Part shown: piece by piece, positions 42,147-51,406 of the stretch
How positions within the stretch are numbered: the first letter of the stretch is position 1
Layout: every line of letters begins with the position of its first letter
Source: CAZMXP01 sp964570285
GTDB lineage: Bacteria; Planctomycetota; PLA2
DNA: 64,000 nucleotides
Direction of reading: 5' to 3'
Assembly: GCA_964570285.1 (NCBI GenBank)
Contig: CAZMXP010000014.1
Location: 22,905 to 86,904 of the forward strand
Position numbers and translations under genes: made by a program
Notes under the pieces: generated by a model
The model's database searches: none
What the model was told of the DNA's origin: nothing
Seen by the model: only the letters and a program-made list of their open reading frames with translations

Positions 42147-43925
42147 CTACCCTCCCTCGCCGGCAGGGTCGCCGTGCGCGCGCAGTTTCGCCTCGATCTC
42201 GTCGAGCCGCCGTGCCGCGTCGCGGAGGTGGGGACGCGCGCGGGTCAGGAACGCGAGCCCCTCGCGCCGCGCCCCAAGCAGCGCCGCCAGCTCGGCGACG
42301 CGCTCCACGCAGTGCAGGTCCGGCACGAGCTGCGACGAGAGCGCGAGGTCGAGCGCCGCGCGGCGGGTGGCGACGTCCCGCGACACGAGGGCATGGGTCA
42401 GGACCACGTGGAGCATCGGCGCGATCGTGTAGCCGCGCCCGATCGCCTCCGCGGCCGCGGAGGCGGCCCGGGCGTAGGCGAGGCCCCCGTCGCCGAGGTC
42501 GCCCAGCGCGCACCAGGCGTGCGAGAGCAGTTCCCAGGGCGCGGGGTTCGCCGCGTCCGAGTCCGCGAGGCGGTCGAGGATGTCGATGCCGGCCCGGACC
42601 GGCTCGGGCCTGCGCGCCGCCATGCCCGCATGGATCAGCGCCCGAGCCCGGTCGAGTTCGGTCGCGAACCCGAATCCCGTTGCCGGATCGCGCAGGCGCG
42701 CGTTCTCGCCGCGCGAAAGCACCGTCGAGACGGGCCTGCGCGCGGCGCCATAGGGGGAGGCGCTCTCCTCGTAGGCGAGCGCCGGGCCTTTCTCGCCGCT
42801 CCCCGAACGCCGGTAGGCGGCCATCGCGCGCCCGAGCCGCTCGTAGGCCTCGTGGCCCTCCGGTTCCATCGGCCGCGTCTCGCCAGGGTCCCTGGACCGG
42901 TCGAACAGGTGCAGCGCGGGTCCGCTCTCGACGAGCGACCAGCGCCCGTCGAACGCGACGAGCACCTGCCCCCATCCGTGCGTGCGATGCGCGAGCAGCG
43001 ACAGGCCCATCGCGATGCCCCTGCCTGGCGCCGCGAGCGGTGCCCCCTCCCGGCCCCCGAGGCCCCCCCATGTGCGCAGGCTCGCGGCCACCTCATGCAG
43101 CGTGTGAAGCGTGTCGTCCTCCGCTCCCGCCGCGAGTCCCGGTGCGCGCGCGGCGAGCAGGACGTCCATCGTCGAGGAGTAGCAGAGGTTGCCATGGGTC
43201 GGTTCGCCGTGTTCGCCGAGGCTCTCGCCGTGGTCCGACGCGAGCAGCACGACCGTCTCCGGAGCGACGGCGCGCAGCAGTTGCCCGAACGCCGCGTCGG
43301 CGCGTCGCACCTCGGCGTCGTAGGCGTCGCGCGGCGGACCCGCGCCGTTGGGTTCGTGGGGATCGTAGAAGTGCACCCACAGGAAGTAGGGCCTGCCCGC
43401 GGGGCGCGCGCGCAGCCAGGCGAGGGGCGCCTTCACGCGCTCCGGCGCCGCCATGTCGCCCATCTCCCCCGAGAACCTCTCGCCGAACGCGGGGCAGTCG
43501 AAGGTGTCGAACCCCGCGTCGATCCCGGTCGCGCGGCCGACGACCGCGCAGGAGGCGAAGGCGGCGGTCTCGAACCCGGCGTCGCGGAACTCCTCGGCGA
43601 GCAGCGCGTAGCCGCGGTCGCGCGGGAGGCGCGGCGCGAGCGTGTCGACGACGCCGTGCTGCAGCGGGTCGAGGCCGGTGAACATCGTCAGGTGCGCCGG
43701 CAGCGTCAAGGGCATCGGCGTGCGCGCGTTGCGGAAGTGCGTCGCCTCGCGGAGGAAGCCCTCGATCGCGGGCGTGCCCTTGGCGGTGCCGGCGGCGTCG
43801 GCGCGCAGCGTGTCGATCGTCACCAGCAGCACGCTGCGATGCGGGGGGGGGCCGGGGGCCGGCCGGAAGAGGAGGCCGAGCAGCGCGAGGGTCGCGACGG
43901 CGATCAGGCAACTGCGCGTGCGCAC
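42147..43925 (-). CDS. Sulfatase-superfamily hydrolase with Thr at the nucleophile position
   Basis: A 592-residue protein. A signal anchor (LIAVATLALLGLLF) leads to LLVTIDTLRADA (metal-binding Asp pair) and PLTLPAHLTMFTGLDPLQHG. The sulfatase Cys/Ser-x-Pro-x-Arg motif is replaced by Thr-Leu-Pro-Ala-His, so no formylglycine can form; Thr is the likely nucleophile, as in phosphodiesterase and phosphoglycerol-transferase relatives. YDPHEPN and LLASDHGESLGEHG supply further metal ligands. The last 170 residues are helical and TPR-like. Periplasmic; phosphoester or sulfate-ester substrate unknown. Single gene unit. Confidence 0.85.
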   Translation of the reverse strand: MRTRSCLIAVATLALLGLLFRPAPGPPPHRSVLLVTIDTLRADAAGTAKGTPAIEGFLREATHFRNARTPMPLTLPAHLTMFTGLDPLQHGVVDTLAPRLPRDRGYALLAEEFRDAGFETAAFASCAVVGRATGIDAGFDTFDCPAFGERFSGEMGDMAAPERVKAPLAWLRARPAGRPYFLWVHFYDPHEPNGAGPPRDAYDAEVRRADAAFGQLLRAVAPETVVLLASDHGESLGEHGEPTHGNLCYSSTMDVLLAARAPGLAAGAEDDTLHTLHEVAASLRTWGGLGGREGAPLAAPGRGIAMGLSLLAHRTHGWGQVLVAFDGRWSLVESGPALHLFDRSRDPGETRPMEPEGHEAYERLGRAMAAYRRSGSGEKGPALAYEESASPYGAARRPVSTVLSRGENARLRDPATGFGFATELDRARALIHAGMAARRPEPVRAGIDILDRLADSDAANPAPWELLSHAWCALGDLGDGGLAYARAASAAAEAIGRGYTIAPMLHVVLTHALVSRDVATRRAALDLALSSQLVPDLHCVERVAELAALLGARREGLAFLTRARPHLRDAARRLDEIEAKLRAHGDPAGEGG

Positions 43926-44324
43926 GACGGTCCGACGCGCCGCTCCTCCGCGGGTTGCATGTCAGTAGTCGCACACCGCATTGTCAGTTCCCGCGAGCGC
44001 GCGCCGGCGCCACCGGTACCGTCTCTCGATCGACCCGCTCGACGGGAGGCAACGCATGGCCCCGTCTCCCGCGCGACCACTCCGATCACGTCGGATCCGC
44101 CGTTCGCGCTATCGCGGCCCTCGGGAACGGCGGTGCCGGGGTCGCGGCAGGCGCTTCACCGCCGTCGGAGGCGCACTCCCACAGCGCATTCGACCGCTGT
44201 CATCGTTCGTGAACACCGCGTTACGGGGCGGTAGCAACAGAAAAAAGGTGGCAGAAATGTGCCCGGTTGGCCCACAAGCGAGCCTCCGCGATGCGTATGC
44301 ACCATTAGCCAGAGGAGGCACACA
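43926..44324. other. Intergenic region without a recognisable gene
   Basis: The 399 bases separate divergent genes and must carry both promoters. I find no reading frame with convincing family features and no clear -35/-10 pair. An AGAGGAGG ribosome binding site stands at the right edge, before the lipoprotein start. Confidence 0.6.
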
Positions 44325-45320
44325 ATGACAAGGACAGTTCTGATCTTCGCGTTCGCACTCGGCCTCGCGGCCTGTAGCGGCGACAGCGGCGGATTCGTCG
44401 CGGCCCCGCAGATTTTCGGCGACTACAGCCTCGCCACCTTCCAGGAGGACGGGGCGGGCAACGCGGTGGCCCGGCCCGTCCGCACCAACTTCAATGAGCC
44501 CGGCTTCATCGCCGTCGACTACGACCTCGACGGCGAGGCGGAGGAGGCCCTCCCGTACCAACTCTCCGCGAGCGGGACGATCACCGTGAACGGCGTGCCC
44601 GTCGGCGCCGTGAGCCCGGACCACCAGTTGATGGTGGGGGGGAACCTGAACCCCCTCGAGCCGCGAGGCGGGATCACCATCGGCGCGGCGGCGAAGACGG
44701 CGCGCGGGATCGGGAACTACGCGTTCGCGGGCAAGTACGTCGGTTGCGCACTCGGCGGCGACACGGCGACGGGAGCCTACTGGACGCGCCGCCTGCTCTG
44801 TTCGGCCGATGGCGTCAATGGCTTTCAGTTCGCGGCGCTCGCCGACTCCGAAGGCGCGAGCGCGAGCGGGACGCTCAACTTCGACATTCTCGACGGCAAC
44901 GTCCAGCTGGGCGGGTTCGTGGGCACGATCGCGATCAGCGGTTTTGCCGCCATGTTCGCGCTCCCGTCCGCGTCGACGCCGGAATTCCTCGTGTTGATCC
45001 GCAAGAGCGAGGGCGCGAGCCAGGCGACGCTGAGCGGCAACTACGCGGGGTTCCTCTTCTCCCGCGACGCGGGCCACACCTACACCGCGAGGGTCGTGTT
45101 CTCCGCGAACGGCGCCGGGTCATGCAGCCTCGCGGAACAGCGCTCCGACGGCACGAGCGCCTCGTCGGTCCTCGACTACGGCGTGATTGCCAACGGGTCG
45201 CTGACAATCGGGGACGACCTCGAGGGAATCGTGAGCGGCAACGGGCACTTCTTCGCCGCCGTCGACACCGACAACGGCGACGGGAAGATCTCGTTCCTGC
45301 TGGCGGTCCGGCAGGGCTAG
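44325..45320 (+). CDS. Hypothetical outer-membrane or periplasmic lipoprotein
   Basis: A 331-residue protein. MTRTVLIFAFALGLAAC gives a canonical lipobox with Cys17; Ser follows, which favours the outer membrane. The rest is rich in Gly, Ala, Ser and short strands (GGFVGTIAISGFAAMFALP, GNYAGFLFSRDAGHTYTARV), suggesting a beta-barrel or beta-sandwich. Internal similarity between the GNYAFAGKYVGCAL and GNYAGFLFSRDA regions hints at repeat structure. I recognise no family. The ATG was chosen for AGAGGAGG upstream and the lipobox position. Confidence 0.75.
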   Translation: MTRTVLIFAFALGLAACSGDSGGFVAAPQIFGDYSLATFQEDGAGNAVARPVRTNFNEPGFIAVDYDLDGEAEEALPYQLSASGTITVNGVPVGAVSPDHQLMVGGNLNPLEPRGGITIGAAAKTARGIGNYAFAGKYVGCALGGDTATGAYWTRRLLCSADGVNGFQFAALADSEGASASGTLNFDILDGNVQLGGFVGTIAISGFAAMFALPSASTPEFLVLIRKSEGASQATLSGNYAGFLFSRDAGHTYTARVVFSANGAGSCSLAEQRSDGTSASSVLDYGVIANGSLTIGDDLEGIVSGNGHFFAAVDTDNGDGKISFLLAVRQG

Positions 45321-45369
45321 GACCTGTCTGAGAATCCCGCCGTCGGACGAAGGCCGAGCGGGGACAAGC

Positions 45370-45395
45370 CGGGGGGGCCGTCGCGGGCCCCCCCG
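45370..45395 (+). terminator. Strong hairpin after the lipoprotein gene
   Basis: A 10-bp perfect stem (45370-45379 against 45386-45395) of C-G-rich sequence with a six-base loop, about 50 bases after the stop. It has no T tract. The rest of 45321-45684 shows no recognisable gene. Confidence 0.65.
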
Positions 45396-45684
45396 CTTCG
45401 TTCGTCGACGGATAGGCGGCGCGAGGGGGCCGGCGCGGAGTTGCCGGACCGCGCGCACGGAGCGCAGGCGTGCGCGCCGATGCAGGGGGCCGGCTGATCG
45501 CGCACGACACCGCCCTGCGTACGACCCGCCGCTGCGCGGTCCTTCGTGAGCGCGCGAGGCGTGGGCCGGGGGCATCACTCCCGGGGGGGCGGAGGCCCCG
45601 CAACGGCAGGAGCATCGTTGACGGCAACCGGGCTCCCGGCGAGAGAATGGAATCGCCCGCCGCGCTCGTGCGTCTGCACTTCGG

Positions 45685-47961
45685 ATGATGCGCTCGAAGC
45701 GTTGGCTGCTCGCGGCCTTGTCCGTCCTCGCGGCGGGCGCACTCGGCATCCTCATCGCCGCGCGGGCCCGGCCCGCGGATGCGCGTCTGGGCTCGGACGC
45801 CCCCGCAGCGCATGCGCCCTCCCACGCGAGGATGGTCGCCGTCCTGCAGGACATCCTGCGCACGACGCCGGGGACAAACCCCTGGCTCGGGGACGCGGAG
45901 GCGCGGGGCCTGCGACCGATCGTCGCCGCGCTCGCGGACGAGGGACTCGATCGCGACCAGTGGTGGAGCACCTACCGCCTCGGCATTGCGGAGCTCAATC
46001 TCGGCAACGTCGAGGACGCGGTCCGCCACCTCGCGAAGGTGGAGCGCCTGCTTCCCTCGGTTCAGCCCCCCGTCGCCCCCGAGTACCGCGGCATCATCCC
46101 CTACTGCCTCGGGGTCGCCTACCTGAGGCTTGCCGAGATCCAGAACTGCTGCCAGTCGCACCTGCCGGACAGCTGCAGCCTCCCGTTCACCGAGGCGACG
46201 ATCCACCGGAAGACGGAGGGCTCGCGGGCGGCGATCCGCTGCTTCACGACCGTCCTCGAGAACACCTCGGCCGAGTGGGATTCGCACCTCTCGGCCCGCT
46301 GGCTGCTCAACATCGCGCACATGACCCTTGGCGAGTACCCGGCCGGGGTTGCCGCAGCCCACCTCATCCCTCCCGGCGCGTTCGAGTCCGAAGAGCCCTT
46401 CCCGCGCTTCGAGAATGTCGCGTCGAGGGCGGGGGTCGCCTCCTTCGGCCTGAGCGGCGGCGCGATCGCCGACGACTTCGACAACGACGGCTGGCTGGAC
46501 CTTCTCGTCTCCACCTGGGACACCGCCGGGCAACTGCGCTGCTACCGCAACGAGCGCGACGGTACCTTCCGCGACCGCACGGAGGAGGCGGGGATCGCGG
46601 GAATCCTGGGGGGCCTCAACATGGTGCAGGGGGACTATGACAACGACGGCAACGTCGACGTCTACATCATGCGCGGCGCGTGGCTCGCGGAGAACGGGTG
46701 CCATCCGAACTCGCTGCTGCGCAACCTGGGCGGGGGCCGTTTCACCGATGTGACGTTCGACGCGGGCCTCGGAGAGCACTCCTACCCGTCCCAGACGGCC
46801 GCCTGGGCCGACTACGACAACGACGGCGACCTGGACCTCTATGTCGGCGCGGAGTCGGGCGAGCGCCTCGCGGCCCCCTGCCAGCTCTTCCGCAACAATG
46901 GCGACGGCACGTTCACCGACGTGGCGGCGCAGGCGGGAGTGACGAACGACCTTGTCGCGAAGGGCGCCGTCTGGGGCGACTACGACGGCGACCGGTGGCC
47001 GGACCTCTTCGTCTCCAACCTTGACGGCGAAAACCGCCTCTACCGCAACCGCGGGGACGGCACGTTCGCGGACGTCGCCCCGCGACTCGGGCTCGTCGAC
47101 CCGCACCGGAGCTTCCCCGCGTGGTTCTGGGACTTCGACAACGACGGGATCCTGGACCTGTACGTGTCGGCCTACGACGGCGACATCTGGGACCTCGCGA
47201 GTGCCGCGCTCGGCCGGCCCGTCAAGGCGGAACTCTCGCGCCTGTGGAAGGGCGACGGCAAGGGCGGCTTCCGCGACGTCGCCCGGGAGCGCGGCCTGAG
47301 TCGTCCCAACGCCCCGATGGGCGCCAACTTCGGCGACCTCGACAACGACGGGTGGCTCGACTTCTACCTCGGGACGGGCTTCACGCCGTACGACGCCGTG
47401 ATGCCCAACGTGATGCTCCGCAACGTGCGCGGCGGGTCGTTCGCGGATGTCAGCGTCGCCGGCGGCTTCGCCAACCTGCAAAAGGGCCACGCGATCGTCT
47501 TCGCCGACTTCGACAACGACGGCGACCAGGACGTCTTCGAGAAGATGGGCGGGGCGCTGAAGGGGGACGGGTTCTACGACGTGCTGTACGAGAATCCTGG
47601 ATTCGCCAACCGGTGGGTCGCCGTGCGGCTCGTGGGCGTGCGCACCAACCGGTCCGCGATCGGCGCGCGCATCCGCGTCGTGGTGGACGACGGCGGGAGG
47701 GAGCGCTCCGTCTACAAGCACGTCAACAGCGGCGGCACCTTCGGCGCAAACCCGCTGCGCCAATCGATCGGTCTCGGCGATGCCGCGCGCGTCCTCCGCA
47801 TGGAGATCGACTGGCCGACGACGGGCCTGACGCAGACCTTCGCGGACGTGCCCCTCGACTGCTTCCTCGAGGTCACCGAGGGGCAGCAGCGATTCAGGAT
47901 CCTGGACTTGAGCGCGCCGCGCCCGGCGCGGCCGATCGCGGCCGCGACTCCCATCGACTGA
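45685..47961 (+). CDS. FG-GAP/VCBS-repeat protein with ASPIC/UnbV C-terminus
   Basis: A 758-residue exported protein. A signal anchor (residues 5-27) precedes a helical TPR-like region (75-230). From about 245 come seven calcium-type FG-GAP repeats with the DxDxDGxxD core: DFDNDGWLD, DYDNDGNVD, DYDNDGDLD, DYDGDRWPD, DFDNDGILD, DLDNDGWLD, DFDNDGDQD, which should form a seven-bladed propeller. The C-terminal 110 residues match ASPIC/UnbV (RWVAVRLVG, GARIRVVVDDGG, YKHVNSGGTFGANP, GLGDAARV). Such proteins are cell-surface or periplasmic; their ligands are unknown. It could bind or display glycans. Confidence 0.88.
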   Translation: MMRSKRWLLAALSVLAAGALGILIAARARPADARLGSDAPAAHAPSHARMVAVLQDILRTTPGTNPWLGDAEARGLRPIVAALADEGLDRDQWWSTYRLGIAELNLGNVEDAVRHLAKVERLLPSVQPPVAPEYRGIIPYCLGVAYLRLAEIQNCCQSHLPDSCSLPFTEATIHRKTEGSRAAIRCFTTVLENTSAEWDSHLSARWLLNIAHMTLGEYPAGVAAAHLIPPGAFESEEPFPRFENVASRAGVASFGLSGGAIADDFDNDGWLDLLVSTWDTAGQLRCYRNERDGTFRDRTEEAGIAGILGGLNMVQGDYDNDGNVDVYIMRGAWLAENGCHPNSLLRNLGGGRFTDVTFDAGLGEHSYPSQTAAWADYDNDGDLDLYVGAESGERLAAPCQLFRNNGDGTFTDVAAQAGVTNDLVAKGAVWGDYDGDRWPDLFVSNLDGENRLYRNRGDGTFADVAPRLGLVDPHRSFPAWFWDFDNDGILDLYVSAYDGDIWDLASAALGRPVKAELSRLWKGDGKGGFRDVARERGLSRPNAPMGANFGDLDNDGWLDFYLGTGFTPYDAVMPNVMLRNVRGGSFADVSVAGGFANLQKGHAIVFADFDNDGDQDVFEKMGGALKGDGFYDVLYENPGFANRWVAVRLVGVRTNRSAIGARIRVVVDDGGRERSVYKHVNSGGTFGANPLRQSIGLGDAARVLRMEIDWPTTGLTQTFADVPLDCFLEVTEGQQRFRILDLSAPRPARPIAAATPID

Positions 47962-48325
47962 CGCCCGTCCTGCCGCACACGCCCGCCTACGACGCGCGAA
48001 GGGGAAGTTGCCGGGCTCCCCCGCGACCGCGGCAAGGGGAAGGCCACAGCGGCGCCTGGCGACGGGAGTGTCTGCGCGGCTCCGGGTCTCGACATTCCGC
48101 ACATCCCCTCGAGTTTCCGACTCGCCGGAGGGAGCGCGCCGCGGCCGAGACGAGGCTGGATCTCGCCCGCTGGCTCCGCCCGCAGCCGCTCGCGACTGCG
48201 GTAGCCTGATCCCGGTCGCCGTCTTCGATCCGCCCCTGTGCTGGCCCATCAGGACGGGGCGGTCCTCGGAAGATCCAGGATGCCGTGACCGAGTGCCGCG
48301 TCCCCCCCCCGCGCCCCCCCCCGCC
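47962..48325. other. Intergenic region without a recognisable gene
   Basis: The 364 bases lie between the 3' ends of two convergent genes. Short GC hairpins and C-rich runs (near 48302-48323) occur. I see no gene or known repeat. Confidence 0.6.
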
Positions 48326-49762
48326 CTACTGGTTCTCGGGACGCGAGAGCCGCACCTGGTAGATGCCCTCCTTCGTCAGCAGCACGAAGACGACCTCGGG
48401 GGGCTCGATGGCCTGCAGGAAGTTCATCACCTTGACGAACTCCTCCTCGCCGGTGATGCGGAACTGGCGGCCGTGCGTGAGGATGTGCGTCACGATGTCG
48501 CCCGGGTAGATGCGGTTGCGCTCGTCGGCGCGGGCGGCGATCGAGCCCTCCTCGACCTTGGTCACGAGCACGGCCTGCGTCTCCGGCGGCAGGCCGCGCT
48601 CGCGGGCGCCCGGCGCGTCGAGGGACTTCACGTCGAGGCCGTAGGTGAAGAGCGGCTCGATCGTCAGCGCGACGAGCAGGTCGCGCGGCTCCTTGCCCGC
48701 GCTGTTCGTCGCGCGCAGCCGCAGCGCCCCGTCGGGTCCCGCCTGCGCGAGGCGGCCGACCAGCGTGCGCGCGTCGCGGATCGGCAGGCCGTCCACCGAG
48801 AGGATGATCTCGCCCACCCTGAGGCCCGCCTTCTCGGCGGGCGACCCCTTCATGACGTGCGAGATCAGGAGGCCTCCCTGCGCGCGGATGCCCATGCTCT
48901 CGAGCTGCGACGCGGTGCGGTGCTCGACGCTGATGCCGAGCCAGCCGCGCTTCGCGACGCCGCGCTCGAGCAGCGAGATCGCGATCGTGCGCGCGAGGTT
49001 GATCGGCACCGCGAAGCCGATGCCGACGTTCGCGCGGATCTGCTGGCCCGTCTCGATCGCGGTGTTGATGCCGACGACCTGCCCGTCGAGGTTGATGAGC
49101 GGCCCGCCGCTGTTGCCCGGGTTCAGCGCCGCATCGGTCTGGATGAACTCCTCCGAGAAGCGGCTCTGGTTCATGCTCTCGCCGAGCACGCCGGTGCGCC
49201 CCTTCGCGCTGACGACGCCGGCCGACACGCTCGAATCGAGGTTGAACGGCGCGCCGATCGCGATGACCCACTCGCCCACCTCGAGCCGGTCGCTGTCCCC
49301 GAACGTGACGACGGGCAGGTCCCCCGCCCCGTTGATCCGCAGGATCGCGATGTCGCTGCGCGGATCGGCGCCGAGCAGCTTGATGTCGGTGAACTCGCGC
49401 CCGTCCGACAGCGTGATCGCAAGCTGGGTCGCATCGGCGATCACGTGCCGGTTCGTCAGCACGTGCCCCTCCTTCGTGATCAGGAACCCCGAGCCGCTCC
49501 CCCGCGGCCTGAGCTGGCGCCGCCAGGGGTCGGTCTGGAAGTTCACGATCTTGACGACCGCCGGCCGCACGCGCTTGGTCGCCTCGACAAACGGCAGCGA
49601 GAGCGCCCGCGACTGCGCCGAGGGGGGCAAGGGCGGATCCCGCAGCACGTCGGGCACCTCGTCCCCGCGCGCGGGCCGCGGCGCGAGGAGGCTGGTCAGC
49701 AGCAGCCCGGCGAGGCCCAGGGAGATCAGGAAGAGCAGGGCTCTCGGCAGCGGTTGAGTCAT
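48326..49762 (-). CDS. HtrA/DegP-type periplasmic serine protease
   Basis: A 478-residue protease. A signal anchor (residues 8-27) is followed by the trypsin-like domain with catalytic His106 (LTNRHVIAD), Asp137 (DPRSDIAIL) and Ser217 (NPGNSGGPL). Two PDZ-like domains follow, the first with GLLISHVMKGSPAEKAGLRV, the second weaker from about residue 385. It degrades or refolds misfolded envelope proteins. I chose the MTQPLPRA start next to the signal; an in-frame ATG 14 codons upstream overlaps the intergenic region. Confidence 0.92.
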   Translation of the reverse strand: MTQPLPRALLFLISLGLAGLLLTSLLAPRPARGDEVPDVLRDPPLPPSAQSRALSLPFVEATKRVRPAVVKIVNFQTDPWRRQLRPRGSGSGFLITKEGHVLTNRHVIADATQLAITLSDGREFTDIKLLGADPRSDIAILRINGAGDLPVVTFGDSDRLEVGEWVIAIGAPFNLDSSVSAGVVSAKGRTGVLGESMNQSRFSEEFIQTDAALNPGNSGGPLINLDGQVVGINTAIETGQQIRANVGIGFAVPINLARTIAISLLERGVAKRGWLGISVEHRTASQLESMGIRAQGGLLISHVMKGSPAEKAGLRVGEIILSVDGLPIRDARTLVGRLAQAGPDGALRLRATNSAGKEPRDLLVALTIEPLFTYGLDVKSLDAPGARERGLPPETQAVLVTKVEEGSIAARADERNRIYPGDIVTHILTHGRQFRITGEEEFVKVMNFLQAIEPPEVVFVLLTKEGIYQVRLSRPENQ

Positions 49763-49835
49763 CTGGCTAGATCCTAATACGAGCGGGGACGCCGGGGCCG
49801 CCAATAGGGAGTGGGGGGGGAGCGGGGGGGGATGT

Positions 49836-49867
49836 TTGACACCTGCCCGCGTCTATAGGGGTATGGA
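49836..49867. repeat. Palindromic element, copy 2, at the dprA start
   Basis: The unit TGACACCTGCCCGCGTC followed by TATAGGGGTATG matches the element at 10399-10431 in 26 or so of its positions. The palindrome is imperfect here. It contains TTGACA and TATAGG but only 12 bases apart, too close for a normal promoter. It overlaps the dprA initiation codon. Confidence 0.55.
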
Positions 49868-50939
49868 GGCCGTGGTCCAAGCCGCCCTCGCCGGTGCGCT
49901 CCGCGCGCTGCTCGTCCCGGCGTTCTCGCCGCGGCGCTGGCGCGCGTTCGTCGACGCCGGGGGGAGGCCCGAGGATCTGATGTCGCCGCAACGCGCGCTG
50001 CTGGGAGAGCGCCTCCGGCTCGATCGCCGCGAATCGCAGAAGCTGGTCCGGGCGCTCGCCGCGGTGGACCCGGTGGGCGAACTCGCCGCCGCGAGGTCGG
50101 CCGGGGTCAGCGTGCTCGCCTGGGGCAGCGAGGGGTACCCGGCCTCCTTCGCCCATCTTGCCGATCCGCCCCCGGCGGTGCAGCTGCGCGGGCACCTGCT
50201 CGCCTGCGACGAGCGCGCGATCGCGGTCGTGGGCTCGCGCAACGCGACCCCCTACGGCCTCTCGGCGGCGCGCACGCTCGCGGGCGACCTCGCCCGCGCG
50301 GGCGTCACCGTGCTCAGCGGGCTCGCGCGCGGCATCGACGCGGCCGCGCACCACGCCGCCCTCGACGCGGGGGGCCGCTCCATCGCCGTGCTGGGCAGCG
50401 GCCTGCTCGAACCCTACCCGCCCGAACATGTCGATCTGCTCGAACGCGTCGTCCGCTCCGGCGCCGCGCTCTCGGAGTTCCCGCTGCGGGCCCAACCGGC
50501 GCGGCTCAACTTCCCGCGCCGCAACCGGCTGATCGCCGCGCTCGCGATGGGGGTGCTCGTCGTCGAGGCGGGCGAGCGCAGCGGCGCGCTGGGCACCGTG
50601 AGACACGCGCTGGACCTCGGCCGCCTCGTGCTCGCCGTCCCCGGGCGGATCGATGAAGAGGGGGCGCGGGGGACGCTCCGGCTGCTGAAGGAGGGGGCCG
50701 CACCCGTGGGAAGCGCCGAGGACGTCTTCGCCGCGCTGGGCTGGTGCCGGGCGCAGCCCCGCGAACTGCCGGAGGGCGAGCGCCAGATGCTCGACCTGCT
50801 GCCCGAGGGGGGATGCACCGCCGCCCAGGCCGCCGCGCTCGCGGGCTGCCCCCCCGAGACCGCGGCCTCGCTGCTGATCACCCTCGAAGTCCGCGGCCTC
50901 CTCCGCCGCGACCCCCAAGGCCGCTATGCGGCGCCGTGA
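49863..50939 (+). CDS. dprA: DNA-processing protein DprA
   Basis: A 358-residue protein. After an N-terminal SAM-like helical part, the Rossmann-like DprA domain shows YPASFAHLADPP, AIAVVGSRNATPYG, VLSGLARGIDAAAHHAALD, GSGLLEPYPPEH, FPRRNRLIAALAMGVLVVEA and the GRIDEEGARGTLRLLKEGA segment. The C-terminal winged helix (DLLPEGGCTAAQAAALAG) is present. It loads RecA on incoming single-stranded DNA during transformation, in keeping with the type IV pilus genes here. The ATG was preferred over an upstream TTG in the palindromic element. Confidence 0.93.
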   Translation: MEAVVQAALAGALRALLVPAFSPRRWRAFVDAGGRPEDLMSPQRALLGERLRLDRRESQKLVRALAAVDPVGELAAARSAGVSVLAWGSEGYPASFAHLADPPPAVQLRGHLLACDERAIAVVGSRNATPYGLSAARTLAGDLARAGVTVLSGLARGIDAAAHHAALDAGGRSIAVLGSGLLEPYPPEHVDLLERVVRSGAALSEFPLRAQPARLNFPRRNRLIAALAMGVLVVEAGERSGALGTVRHALDLGRLVLAVPGRIDEEGARGTLRLLKEGAAPVGSAEDVFAALGWCRAQPRELPEGERQMLDLLPEGGCTAAQAAALAGCPPETAASLLITLEVRGLLRRDPQGRYAAP

Positions 50940-50941
50940 GA

Positions 50942-51343
50942 ATGAGCACAGAGGCACAGGGGCACAGAGTTGATTGGGGGGGCAGGACGAGCGGGGAGGT
51001 GATCCGGGCCGCGATCGAGGTGCATCGCGAATTGGGGCCGGGGTTGCTTGAGTGCATCTATGAAGAGTGTCTCTGCCGTGAACTGGATGGGAGGAGTGTT
51101 CCCTACGCCCGGCAGGTGCCGTTGTCGCTGCAGTACAAGGGATGCCCCGTCCGGCTCTCGTACCGCATGGACCTGGTCGTCGCTGGCGAAGTAGTCATCG
51201 AGGTCAAGGCGGTCGAAGAGGTCCTGCCGGTCCATCGGGCTCAACTGCTCTCCTATCTGCGGCTCAGCGGCATGCGACTCGGCCTCCTGCTCAACTTCCA
51301 CGTCCCCGTGCTGAAAGCGGGCATCACCCGCCTCGCGCTCTGA
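50942..51343 (+). CDS. GxxExxY protein (PD-(D/E)XK-like nuclease fold, PF13366 type)
   Basis: A 133-residue protein. The signature GPGLLECIYEECL contains G-x-x-E-x-x-Y. Conserved downstream parts are VPYARQVPLSLQYKG, YRMDLVVAGEVVIEVKAVEE (the Asp...Glu-x-Lys of the nuclease-like core), HRAQLLSYLRLSGMRLGLLL and NFHVPVLKAGITRL. Function of the family is unproven. The first eight codons after ATG are encoded by one arm of a 25-bp inverted repeat, and the other arm lies 63 bases after the stop. Such placement suggests the gene moves or is kept as a repeat-bounded cassette. Confidence 0.9.
   Translation: MSTEAQGHRVDWGGRTSGEVIRAAIEVHRELGPGLLECIYEECLCRELDGRSVPYARQVPLSLQYKGCPVRLSYRMDLVVAGEVVIEVKAVEEVLPVHRAQLLSYLRLSGMRLGLLLNFHVPVLKAGITRLAL
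50945..50969 (+). repeat. Left arm of 25-bp perfect inverted repeat
   Basis: Begins AGCACAGAGGCACAG. It is the exact reverse complement of 51407-51431 and encodes the start of the GxxExxY protein. Confidence 0.9.
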
Positions 51344-51406
51344 TCGCTACCTGCGCTTGCGAATCGCTCGGAGGCAGAGCGTGCTGGTTGCCCCCCCCTC
51401 ATCCGC

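Noticed and set aside
45470..45688. A 72-codon frame ending at the FG-GAP gene start
   Set aside because: No ribosome binding site, no recognisable motif and a composition like other GC-driven frames; not supported as a gene.
44935..48249. An open frame of about 1100 codons antisense to the FG-GAP protein
   Set aside because: Composition is Arg/Gly/Ala/Val-rich without motifs, while the opposite strand has seven perfect FG-GAP repeats.
49836..49858. TTGACA and TATAGG as the dprA promoter
   Set aside because: Only 12 bases separate the boxes, well below the usual 16-18, and the sequence is better explained as the second copy of a dispersed palindromic element.
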